A stretch of 64,000 nucleotides of DNA from assembly GCA_018697195.1 (NCBI GenBank), contig CM031879.1, forward strand, positions 40,265,715-40,329,714, read 5' to 3'. The position numbers and the translations under genes were made by a program. The first letter of the stretch is position 1. Each line of letters starts with the position of its first letter. Below, piece by piece: positions 38,801 through 50,300 of this stretch. The stretch is from Certhia americana (lineage: Eukaryota; Chordata; Aves; Passeriformes; Certhiidae). The notes beneath the pieces are model-generated. The model worked only from the letters and a program-made list of their open reading frames with translations, was not told the origin of the DNA and searched no databases.

Positions 38801-40347
38801 TAATTGCCTCTAAGAACTCATTGCTTTATTCTCGGGAATGATATTTAAAAGATTTAGATGCTATGCCTCTGCCTTCACTGATGCTATTAATTGGTTTTAA
38901 GACACATCCCCATTTTGTCATTTCTAAAGGTGAAGGCTGTTCTGTGTTTTGTTAATGATGACAGCACTGCTGAGAAAAAGGAAGGTCTAAAATATTTGAC
39001 TTTAAGAACATGACAGATTAAATAACCTGGGGGGTCCTAATAATCATCATTCACAATGTAGGAGATGACAAGGGGAAATTTCTAAGATGACATTTTGTCA
39101 CTTGTGGTAGTCACTTAAAATGACAAAAGCTATACATTCTGCTCTGCAGCTTCTTTACTCTAATTGGGCCAATTTTGCTATCATGCTATTATCCTGCAGA
39201 GCAGAACTGGTGACAAACAAAGAGGCTTTTGTGATCTCAGCTGAATATTTTTCCATTAGCTCAAGAAAATATCTTGCCGAAAGAGAATGAAAATTGTCCC
39301 TACATTTTGTGACTGGCCAGAAGCCTAAGGCTTATGTCTGTCTGGAAAAAGTTTCATCTGTATTTTTAGTTCCTGCTTGCTTATGGTGGGATTTTGCAGA
39401 AAGAGCCACAAGTCAGAGGAACTGTAATCACATTTGGGATTTTTCTTCTTATGTGAAAAAAACTTACCTTTGGATATGGCATGGGAAAAAGAAGGCTAAA
39501 CTTCCCTCCACATTCTGCAATTTTGGCAGTCTGCTTTAATTTAACCGTATTTTCCACTATGCACCAGCACATAATAATTCCCGTTAAGTATGTAATGACA
39601 CAAAACTTAATTGTGTTAGCATATGCTTCTTTGTAGCTATTGGGAAACTTAATCCATTTTAAAAATGCTTGAACTTTGGGAGAAAATTTATCATCAACAG
39701 CTACATGAAGAGTAATAAGGAAGTGGTTCTATAAGCTGTTAATGTAGTGTGAAATCCTGCAACAACCCATCTTGTTAAGACAAAAACATATTATTTATTA
39801 TCATTCAGAAGCTTTGGGCAAAAATATGTTTAGTAACACACATTTGTTAACATGGAATAAAATTACACTGGAGTGTAACATGGAGTGTATGTGGAGTGGG
39901 CATATATCCAGCTCATCTAAAATAGTAATTTCATGGAAGTGTTAAGCTGTTAAAATGTATTGCTATCAAGAATCAGCTGTTTGTTATAATAAGCATTGTT
40001 TTTCTGCATGACAGAAGTAGGAAAATGTCATTATTAATGCTGCCCAAGATTTGGACAAAGATAGCCTTTGTTTCCGTTTAGCGAACAAGATATTTATATT
40101 CATTGTTTTGGAGAAACTAAAATTGGAAAACTGAAGGTAAATATTTCCCTCAATCCTTTAGCACATTTAAGTCTGCAAGGTTCAGATTAAGCAGTGGTGG
40201 CGGTGTGCGGTTAGTCAGCATTATGCAAGACACCAAACATTGTAAAACAGACTACCAAAATATTATGGTGCTGTTACTTTGGCTGAAGAGCTGCACATTT
40301 TCCCAGCCTTTCCCTCTTGCCTTTTACTCCACCTGCATATGTTATAA
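35818..40347. other. Intergenic, nothing recognised
   Basis: Gene-free as far as can be seen. Two patches are clearly richer in GC than the surroundings, about 37000-37450 and 38160-38370. Both show overlapping open frames on both strands, which is what GC-richer DNA with fewer stop codons gives. No domain, CpG island or RNA fold was recognised. Confidence 0.55.
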
Positions 40348-41235
40348 TTCATGGAATCATACATGAGGTTGGGTTGGAGAGTCCTTTAAAGACAGTCTAG
40401 AACAGACCCCCTGAAATGAGCAGGGATATCTTCAACTAGATCAGGTTGCTCTGTGCTCTATTCAATCTGACCTTCAATTTTTCCAGGGAACCTTTCCAGA
40501 AAACCTGTTCCAGTATTTCACCCTTTTCACTGTAGAAAATTCCATTGGTATATCTAGTCTGAATTTGTCCTCTTTTGGTTCAAAACCATTACCCTTTGTC
40601 CTATTGCAACAGTTCCTACTAAAAAGTCACCATCTTTCTTGTCAGCCTCCTCTAAGTACTAGAAGGCTTCCATAAGGTCTCCCCAGAGTCTTCTCTTCTC
40701 CAAGCTAAATAGTCCCAACTCTCTCCCCATTTCTTCACAGGAACATATTTCATCCCCCTAATTATTTTGGAGTCCCACTTCTGGACCATCTCCAACAGGT
40801 CTATGCCTCTTCTGTTCAGGTGGAGTCTTGCCAGAGTAGAGCAGAGCAAAGGACCAGAGTCACCTCCCTCAGCCTGCTGGCCATGCTGCCTATTTATGCA
40901 GCTCGAGATACATTTGGTACTCAGCTTGCTGTTATCTGTAAACATGGTGAGGGAGCACTTGATCCCATTGTGACATTGATGAAGATATTAAACACTACCC
41001 TTCCCAATACAGACCTTGGAAGGACAACCCTCACAACAAACTTCCATCTGGACACTGAACCAGATTATGAGTTACCAACTCCTGACTTCAGCAAGAGTTG
41101 TTTTGTCAGCTAAGAGTGCTTGCATCTCATTTCTAGGTTCCCTACTGTTGTTTCTGCCTTCCTGAAATCCCAGGTCAAATTGGAGTTTTTATTGCATTAA
41201 CACAGCTTCCTCGTGAAGTATGCTTGTTTCCAACT
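40348..41235 (-). mobile_element. CR1 LINE fragment, old and diverged
   Basis: A minus-strand CR1 copy of an older type. The 3' end is near 40351 (ATGGAATCATACATGAGGTTGG). CR1 blocks then follow on the plus strand: CAGGTTGCTCTGTGCTC, ACCCTTTGTCCTATTGCAAC, TCCATAAGGTCTCCCCAGAG, TTCTCTTCTCCAAGCTAAAT, GTCCCACTTCTGGACCATCT, then the 'ATTGATGAAGATATTAAACACTACC' type block at about 40975-41000. It carries many substitutions and indels. The upstream limit is uncertain and could be anywhere between 41110 and 41300. Open frames at 40652-41113 are this element read in various frames. Confidence 0.88.
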
Positions 41236-41975
41236 CTGCAGCTACATGGTGCTCATGCAGCCTTAGCTGAATCGAGTGCTATCCTACTGCTGAGCCACTA
41301 GTACTGCTCCTCAGAGCATGACTCCTGCTACACCATCAATGAGGGCTGTTCCACGGCCTTCTTCAGGCCATCAACTCTGTGTTTCTGGCTGTGTACAGAT
41401 CAGCAGCCACAGATTTCATTCATATCCACACCCCAAATTCTGGCATCTCCAAATTCTATTCCCCTGTGTCCCAGTTCATTAAACCTGCTCCACTCTTCCT
41501 CATCAGTCCTGTCTGTACTTTATTCTTATTTAAAAATCACCCTGTATCTGCCTACTGGAACTACCCCTCTTTCTTCCAAGGCTCATTAATGCTCTCTGAG
41601 GCAGGCTGAAACTCTCAGCAGGTTTACCTCTTCCTCTTTAGCTGGCATCTTTTCATTCTCTCTCAGGAATGGAGAGGTGCAAGAGCTCCCTGAGAAGCTC
41701 AGTTTTTTCATCCCAAACTCATCCCATCCCAGACTTCTTACAGAAAAGCCACAATATACTGCTGAAAACTTAAAGGAAGGACATCATCCTTACAGGATAA
41801 GCTCTGGTTTCTACTGAAAGATCTTGGTAAATGCCACTCACTGCAAAAGAAGTGCAACATGAAATGTCTGCATCAAATGGAGTCTGCATCAAGTAGCATA
41901 TGTTCTGGCAGAATTCTTTCAGATGATGACAAGACTTAAAAAAATCTTAATTGGGACTGACACAATGCAATATAC
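41236..41975. other. Spacer between CR1 and the presumed KITLG 3' end
   Basis: Pyrimidine-rich plus-strand sequence (about 41400-41740) and a short slipped repeat (GTCTGCATCAA twice near 41868-41893). The first part may be a further, unrecognisable extension of the CR1. No gene was seen. Confidence 0.5.
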
Positions 41976-42000
41976 TAATTATTTGACAGTGCATAATATC

Positions 42001-42006
42001 TTTATT
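42001..42006 (-). terminator. Candidate KITLG poly(A) signal AATAAA
   Basis: On the minus strand this reads TCTAAATAAAGATATTATGC. A canonical AATAAA is followed at about 35-45 nt by a GT-rich stretch (ATTGTGTCAG, 41956-41968 complement), and TGTA motifs lie upstream near 42104. That is the layout of a vertebrate cleavage and polyadenylation site, so cleavage would fall at about 41976-41990. Other AATAAA hexamers exist on this strand (for example complement of TTTATT near 43475), so shorter 3' ends are possible. Confidence 0.5.
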
Positions 42007-44396
42007 TAGAACAATAAAGCATATGTATAGAATGTAAATTCCAAATCTGAACTGGTATAAAAAGGGATCTGGGAAAACATCTATCTTTAAGAGGACACAT
42101 ATGTACATACACGTCACATTTTATAAACTTTGTTGATTACCTTCAGTCAGAATGTAACTATGCAAAACTGTGCTGATATTTACATTGAAATAAATGAATA
42201 TGCCCATAATGCAACCAGCAAACGTCTGTGTTTCTATCACTAAAGAGTCTGAAGTTTCCATGTTCCATTAATTTGAAAACAAAATAGCCACCATTACCGC
42301 GAATTTGCATTTAAGACAGTTGAATCAGATTCCTGAATTGAAAAATGTTGGATAATTCTTAAACGTAATTTAATTCAAAATATCAGTATTTTATGTGTAG
42401 TTAGATTTTCAATTTAACACTTCTATTTTGTGTACAGAATAATTTCAGCATATTACATAGAGCAACAGAGAAAACAGAGCTGCTGCCAATGAGAATCTAA
42501 AAAATGTGCAGGTTGTACACATACTCCATAGTAAAGCACATTTTATAAGATTGCTTATAAAATGACCTCGTGATGACATAAGTACCATTAATTCATTCAA
42601 GTAAACACACATCTAAAGTAGAACAGTTACTCAGTATAAGACTATCTGCTTTTTTATTCTCACAAGGCCACTAGTAATTGCATGCAAAGTTCAACTATTT
42701 CAAAGGAAATCTAAAACTGTTACATTTCTCACCAAACCACAGATATCCAAAAGCCAAATTTGGTTGACTTTTATATAGGAAAAAAAAAAAAAAAATCTCT
42801 TTTCCCCCCAATTTTGTTTTAAGAGGGAGGGTGTTGATTTTCCAACTGTGTTAATGCATGGGCTTTGTCTACCCAAAAAGAAGACTGAAAACCTGATCAC
42901 TCTTTAAAAGTTAAACTTCTTTAGAAGTTAAGATGCAATTAAAGGTCTATTTCTGCCACCCCATCTCCAAGAGTACCTTATTCTATTTCCATTGATTTCA
43001 AAGATGTCTCACAACTCACTAGCCTTTCAGAATCTCACTATGTCCAAAGTAAAGAACTCCTCAGTGGGCACAGAAAGTTTCCAGTAAATTCATGTTCCCA
43101 CTACAAAGGGCCATGCCATCTAGTGTATCCACAAACATCCAGAAGTCTCCTTCTGCTTTGCAAAAGGATTGAGAACACCCAATCAGATCTCTCATGTGTT
43201 AAGATCTCTCAAAAGGAGGGCAAAGGTTGGGAAAACCATGTGGTCCAACAAAAGTTCTGCTACTTCAGGTGTCATAGGACTTTTGTGCACATTCAAAGAA
43301 CAATGTTTGTGATGAGAAAGTCAAAAGTTTGTATGTTGGTTTTCTTTCTGTTCTCATATAACTTAAAATTTACCTTGATTGACAGAAGAGATTAAAGTGT
43401 CTGACAATATTTGAAAGTGACTTACTTTAACATGTTGCTCCTGGAAAATGAACACTTTATCATAGTCAATTTTTATTTATTGTATGTTTCAATTCATAAC
43501 TAATATTTTCTGTAGTACTGAAGATTGAGCTAAATATTGAAGATTTAAGCTAAAATATTGTGCTTTTGAATACCAACATATAATTTGAGGCACACCAATG
43601 TGACACAATTATGAGTTACTGAGTATTTGATTTTCTGGAAAGAATGCATTACGAAAAATGAACATTTCTATCAACAAAGAACATTAATAAATCCAAGATT
43701 TTTGTTTTACTGAATCTAAGAAAAAAACCCTAAACCCTCAAATGCATAAGGCAGCCTCAAGAGCACATGGTATGAAGCATTTAATGTTTTCATACAATGT
43801 TTAAGGATAATCACTTCCATTTACCGTCAATACTTTTCCTTCGAGTCAATACACAATAAGGTGCAAATTTCCATCACTTAGGTCATGCTGACATTTCTTT
43901 TAGGGTAACTCTTAAATAAGTTTGAAACTCAAAGTCTGAGGGCCTTGTGAGGAAAGAACTACACAGAGTCAAAGGAGACACAGCTTTATATGGGAAATTC
44001 CACTGTTTGAGGAATGCACTTGCTTTTTAGAAGTGATGAGCAACCCTGGTTATAAACTGGTGAGTGCTCCAGCACCTTCAGAATAAACATGAAGGCTTAA
44101 TTTTGACACTAAGCTTATTTTGATCTAGTTTAAGAAAAGTTCCTCAGGTGATGAAAACACCGAAGTTCTGTTATCCTTCATGGAACTATGCTAATTGATA
44201 CCAGCTGAGTAGGACTTGAGGACCCTTTTCTGACAAACAGAAAGTGCAAAATGGGCCTGAGTATAAATAAAAATTCCACATGATCAAATCCTTCCATCAG
44301 TGTATTCATGAAAAAATTTCAGTGTTGATTGCAGGTAGGGTCAAAATTCCACACAGTGCAGCTACATGCCACATCATCAAGTATGTTAAGGTTCTG

Positions 44397-44508
44397 TTTT
44401 TTTTTTTTTTTTGTAAGTATGAAAGATAGCTTTACCAATAATACACACATACACACACATACACACACACATGCACACACACACACACACACACAGAGAG
44501 ACACACAA
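44397..44508 (+). repeat. T16 run and (CA)n microsatellite
   Basis: A T homopolymer at 44397-44412 is followed after 29 bp by an interrupted CA-dinucleotide tract at 44442-44508, with ATAC, ATG and AGAG interruptions. On the minus strand it reads (TG)n. The open frames in this area (44319-44529, both strands) are low-complexity artefacts. Confidence 0.95.
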
Positions 44509-46054
44509 ATGTATATATTATATGTATGATATATTCTTTTTATGCATGGTCCTCATAAAATTGAGAAGAAGATTATAACTTCCATAAGAGCTCTTAAAAA
44601 ATTTAGTAACTATACCTTTGAAGGAGAACTCCAACTTTATGCAAAACTTTAAAAGGGTTGTTCTGCGTTGTTTTCAAAAGTTTTCGAGTTACTTAAACTA
44701 AAACTCTTGTTGACCTGGTCAATATCATGTCAGATGACAGTTTGTCACCTCATGTGAGCCTTTACCCTTTACCCTTCTGAATTACAATCCCTAATACAGG
44801 TAGATAATTCATACTTGTTATCTGGGAAGAGGCAAGATGAAAAGATGCACAACTACACTTGTAACTTTTACCATGGTATTTTTAGGATTTACTTGAAAAT
44901 GCTCATCTGTACATCAGTCCTGTTCATATTCCATGGATATTGTAACATTAATAGATGCAGAAGACAGGTGGGAAACAAATCCTTTCTCTTTCGTTTCAAA
45001 AGAATTAACTTTCAAGAGTGGAGAATGCCAGGATATTAAAGCTTACTAATCACTTAAAACACAATGCAAACATTAATTACAGCTGATGTAAGTAAAAGCT
45101 AAATACACTCTCAGGATCTTTCAGATTTTCTATGCTATACATTTAAAGACAAGGTATCAATGGCATGCATCTTCAGACTTTAAAATGCATTTCATGGGTT
45201 TGTCTTTATTGTGATGTTTGAACGCAATTCAGACTCTTTACTTTTCCTTAGCATGACTGGAAATTTCACCAGTGTTCACATACCCAGCAGTTATTCTTAA
45301 TTCTTCAAAGCTCCATGAGGTACATTCACCTCCTGTTTACTTTGTCTTCATCCAGTATTTACTTCTGAACAGAGACCACCAACGCTGATGAATTCTTGAG
45401 GCTTTCTGGGGTGGGCAACCAGCCACCTGGCACCCGATAGAGACCACGTGGTGCTGTACACACAGCCTTTGACAGGCATAAACACAGCTCCTTATAAGTC
45501 TAAGTCTAGAACACGAGCTCAGGGCATGACTTTGCTTTCAAGTTCTATATACAATATTGAAGAGTATTTTATCTGTATCCATTTCTGCATTTTCTGTCAG
45601 TTCAGAGACCTTCATCTGAAGACATCAATTTAAGGTAGAGGACACAGAATTTAAATTAAGGATGCAAAGGTATTTATGACTTGCAAAGATTACACACAAT
45701 TGAATGCATTTGAAAAATGCTTTTTTGTTCAGGACATACTTTGTTTGCCAGAGTCAGCTGAAAATATTGCAATTAAATATTGCAGCTGAAAAATATGCAA
45801 TTAAAAAACCTCAAATGTCACACAAGGTAGATATTCATGTAAGATACAGTCCTGCTAAGTGCACACTCTTCTTGTCTTTGTTCAATTCAGTGTTGGTTTC
45901 ACAGTAACAAACACAAATTGTCCTCATTTCTGTATCATGTCTATGGAGTCATGGGCAGCAACAACAGATGCAGACTCAGTCTGTCACTCCAGAAGGAATA
46001 CGAATGTGCTTAAAGCTGCTTCATTTATGAAGCGAACATGGAACTGTTACCTGC

Positions 46055-47226
46055 CTGAAGAGAAAAACAGAAATTCTGATTTTGCTGATTAGTTTCCCTC
46101 TCCGTATCACTAAACACTAGAGCTTTTCACAGACATACAACATGGATATTTTCTTCTTATAATTTTGGAAATATATTTAATGACACTTGCATAGAGATTT
46201 CTTTACTCAGAAGGAAAATGCTATAAGATTGTACTTTCCTGGTGCAAGAACATATTTGCCTGCAAAAGCTCATTGATGTCATCTAAGGTTATGGAACAAT
46301 TCTCACAGTTTTACAGAACTGTTATGTTTCGGCATTTTGGAATTGGCAATCTCTGACAGAGAACTTCCCTTTGAAGTCATCTGGACAAACCAAACTGAGT
46401 TTACATCTTTAGAAAAATGGAGCAACTTTCCCAATGCAGTGACAACTTCCCTTCTCAATGAGCACATGGTAGAACAAAGCAGTTAAGGAGAATGAAAAAC
46501 CTCTCAAGTTGTAGCTAACTCAATCATATTGAACATCTGAGAGTAACTGCTACAGGATGAACTACAAAACTGAGATTGTCTGTTATATTCCTTCCACTCA
46601 TGATTAAAAATGAAGAGTCCAGCACTGTCTGGATTTTCCAGACTCTTGCATAGATTCCATGGGTTAAATACAGCACAGGTAAGATGCCTCTTGCCAGAGA
46701 AGTGCTGTTGGGCAGAGGACAGCTGGGACTGAGAAACCTCACTCGCCTTTGCTGTTCACTCTTGCGTACTAAAGCAAGACTGATGCACGTGATAAGGCTA
46801 CAGAGACTACAGAAATGTGCTGATTAAGCTACAATTATATAAAAGCTCAGCTCTACTTGGCCTCACCTGCTAATTTTACCAGATTGTGTGTTTTAGCTCA
46901 CATTGCTTTGAAACAGCTGTAGTGTAACAGCTGAAGGCTTCTCTGAATCAGCTCTAACACCAAAAAGGAGAAGCAGTAGCTGTCCTTTATTCTGGAATTC
47001 TTGTAAATTTAATTTTGAAGCATTCAAGTTAAAAAACAAAGGTCTAAATTAATGATACAGGATTAATTAAATTAGCTGCTAAATATCTTATACACCTGTA
47101 ATGAAACCTACTGATTGCAAGATTTGATTTTTTTTCCTGAAAATGGACTCTGAATCTTATGACTTTATATTGTAGCAGCTGAAAGTAGTTAAGTCTATGG
47201 TAAAACTCACACCATAACCAACTTAC
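46055..47226 (-). other. Proposed KITLG intron within the 3' UTR
   Basis: Between the donor CTG|GTAAGT (GT at 47225-47226) and the proposed acceptor at 46055-46056. No coding exon was seen in it. If the terminal exon is wrong, this stretch is instead contiguous 3' UTR or a longer intron. Confidence 0.4.
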
Positions 47227-47310
47227 CAGTACACGAAACAGTAACAGTGTTGAGGGAGAAAAAGCAACAGCTACACTTGTAGATGTTCCTTTTCTTTTTG
47301 CTGCAACATA
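47227..47310 (-). CDS. KITLG: KITLG exon 9, end of coding region and start of 3' UTR
   Basis: The acceptor is a T-rich tract ending CCAG. The exon's first base completes the serine codon, then follow [12 protein letters not shown] and the stop TAG at 47271-47273. Coding is therefore 47271-47310. The conserved C-terminal pattern is SMLQ.KE.E...V, ending in valine as in mammals, where the terminal valine has been reported to aid ER export. A consensus donor CTG|GTAAGT follows 44 nt after the stop, so the exon probably ends at 47227. At under about 50 nt, the downstream junction should not trigger nonsense-mediated decay. Confidence 0.93.
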
Positions 47311-50300
47311 CTGGAAAAAAAAAAAAAGTTACTTTATTATTACAGTAATAGTCTTTCAAGGAAATAGAAGCGTTTACAAATTAGTTAAAATTTTAAAAAG
47401 GGAACCCAAAGAATTACAATTTATGTTTCATATTAGTTCCTTCTACTTATAGATAAATATTCCTAATTTCTCAGGGAGGAGAAATTTGTAATAGTCATAT
47501 ATGCCATGCATGCCAAAACACATGTCATATATTTAAGAAGACATCTGACAGAGAAAGCAATCTGTTTCAAGTTCCTCTAAAGGCCCTCTTCCCCATTTAA
47601 CTGTTTCATCTTTTCTTCATACAAAAAAAAATGTTTTGTATTTTCTGTGAAGTTAAAAGGAAGATGTATGCTTCATTTCACAGGTTTTAACACCTATGAG
47701 GATGATGTGCAGAATAAGCTATTTGTACATTAATATACTTGTTGAAATGAATACACAGTCTTCCATTCTATATACTGCACATGAAGAAAATTTATTTTAA
47801 GAATTTATTACCTTAGCAAGCTTAAACACTGAAAATTTCAGCTCCCATGACCAAACTTCTAGATCAGAACCTTGCCTATTTGTCCCTTCATCAATGGCAG
47901 CACCAGGCATTTCACACAGTGTGAGAACACTACAGGATATGTCCTTCTGACACCTACATCAGATCTTTCCCTAAATCATTCATAATTAAAATCTGTCCAA
48001 ACATCATGAAATAGGAAGTTGAACAACACTCTCAAAACATTTTAGCATGGACTATTCTTACCAAAAATGTCCCTATGTCCTTTCCTGGATTTCACAGAAT
48101 TCCTTGCCCAAGTCATGTCCAAGGATCTTCAAAGCCTTGAACTGTTATTTCTAGGGTATTTTTGATTGGCTGAGAACTTTTTCTCTTTAAAAACCAGACA
48201 AAGCAGTGTATAAGTAGGAAGAGAGCTGTGAATCATTTCAGGATGACCTTAGAAAGCTATTAGCATATGAATGAGTTTTCATTTACTTTCCATAAACATT
48301 AATAAAAAAACAACCAAAAAGCATAGTACCCTGGGGAATGTAAAAAAAGTGAAAGAACACAAAAAAAAGTTATTGTAAAAGGTATTTGAAAGGATTTAGG
48401 AGGACAACCAGAAAGACATTGCTTCCTATTTATTTCCATAACTTTGACCTAGCTTTGCAACACAGCAAATAGCAACGTTTACTTTATTTTGTTGCTGTCT
48501 CTACAGGTCTCAGCAATCCTTTCTCACAGTGGGAATAAAGAGAGACAAAATAATGTCCCCATAATAAAATACTGTATGTGGAACTATCCCCCATGTTAAT
48601 TTCTATGTTTGAACCACAAAGTCCTTTAAAGGGCACACTGTAAGAACATATTTTACCTCTGCAGCGAGACCTTGTGTTTGGGTCTTTTTTGTCTTTGTCG
48701 CAGAGCTGAACACAAAGTATTCTCAAAGATAAAATTACCTCTGTAAATATAAATTTTAAGTGCAAAAATATACCTTATCTCATTTTCCTCTTGATAGTCA
48801 TGACACTGTGTAGTTTCATCACTTTCTGGTCTGGATTTGGGATGTATTTTCTAGGAAGAAAATGCATTAAGTATAAATATTTCAAGACTATAAATATTCT
48901 AAAGCTTTCTTTAGTGACTAAACAATAGTATGTTTCAATTTGCTTCAGACATTCAATATCAAAGTCATCTTGCAAAATGTAGGCCAAATCTCATCTTCTA
49001 ACATACATCTACTACTGATATAAATTTTACTATTGAACTTTTTTTCATATTGTATGCAGGGGCACAGGGGACAAAAGTAAAAAAAAATCCTTTCTCAGTA
49101 TATAATAGGAGAAATGGAAAACTGGGTGAATCATACAATTTTTGTTTCCAATTAGAGAGCAATCATGCTGATAAGACAGGATTTGCACTTTGATGGTGGA
49201 ATTCAAGAATTCGACATACAGATTTACATCTGCAAGTCACAGTTAAGTGAAGATCAAAAGACATATCTCTTGCTTTCAAATACAGAATGGTTCTCTCATG
49301 CCCACCTCCCCACAGCTAAGAACTGTGGCATTACTATGTAAACAATTATATGTAGTATCTCTTACCTTCCAGTATATGGCTCCCAAAATAAAGCCAATAA
49401 GGAGAGACAGCAATGATGTCAGTGCTATGCTGATCCCTTGCAGGCTGGAGCTGCTAATGAATCCAAGTTCTTCTTCTGTAATTAAAGATACTCTCATTAG
49501 TGAAGACAGATTTATAGCAGAAAACTGTCTTCAGGGCAATACTATCAGTAAGAGCACTTTCATGCACCACCTACATAACAGCATCTTAAATAGCAGAACA
49601 GATACTTCAAAGCACAGTGTACATCAGATGTACTTCATACAAAATTTTACAGGAAATTTTTGACCACGAGGATGCTCCACCCACTTCTGAAACAACAGTG
49701 TTGAAAAGTACCAACAGCAATTCTCCTTTTGCTATTTGCAGAGAATTATCTCTTTCCCACACTTCAAAGTTTTGGATTTCTTGATTTTTAAAGGTCTTAC
49801 TTTAAAACACAAAGCAATTATTTGGAAAATAATGTATGTCAATTTGTGCATTTGCATTAGTTCCATCAGAAAACTACCACTGACTGAAGGCACTTTGCCT
49901 TGCCACTAATCAATGACCAACATAAGGGCTCTCAAGGGAGGTTAATTTAACAGAATAAGTCTGATCACTTCTAAAGCTGCCTGGAAAGGTACTGCTGACT
50001 TCAGCAATATCAAACCCATGTACCTTGGGGTTTAACTGTGTGTTATTTGGTTATAACCATTTCTTGATAGTTTTTAATGCTTTGTACAGAAGAGCACCAA
50101 TCCTACTCTTTTATGTACACAAACAATTCCATTCCCTTCCCTGGGAGTTGCATGCATGCTGAGCCTAAAATGTGGCCCTTCAGTTATTTCATCAAGAGCA
50201 GGATGTGAAAAGTCCTACAGAGTCATCTGGGCAACTCTTGTTCTGAAATGTAAAGTGAACCTCAGGAGACTGGTATTTTAGACATTGTCCACCCAAGTTT

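Larger units (their letters stand above)
41980..46054 (-). other. KITLG: Candidate terminal 3' UTR exon of KITLG
   Basis: Proposed non-coding last exon. The acceptor on the minus strand is TTTCTGTTTTTCTCTTCAG followed by GCAGGTAACAG, with CTAATCAG upstream as a possible branch point, so the exon would begin at 46054. It would run about 4.05 kb to the poly(A) signal at 42001-42006. Mammalian KITLG mRNAs are known to have a 3' UTR of roughly 4 kb, which fits. No CR1 falls inside, while one lies just beyond its end. It contains a (CA)n tract, a T run (44397-44412) and an A run near 42780. The placement is inference: neither end is proven, and read-through from the preceding exon is possible. Confidence 0.4.

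Noticed and set aside
40652..41113. Several overlapping open frames on both strands
   Set aside because: All lie in the diverged CR1 at 40348-41235.
44319..44529. Open frames on both strands rich in Cys/Val or His/Thr
   Set aside because: These are translations of the (CA)n/(TG)n microsatellite.
48775..48987. 70-codon minus-strand frame over KITLG exon 8
   Set aside because: It is the wrong frame. The KITLG frame is set by the phase of exon 7 and yields the conserved EENEIS end; this frame gives no family match.
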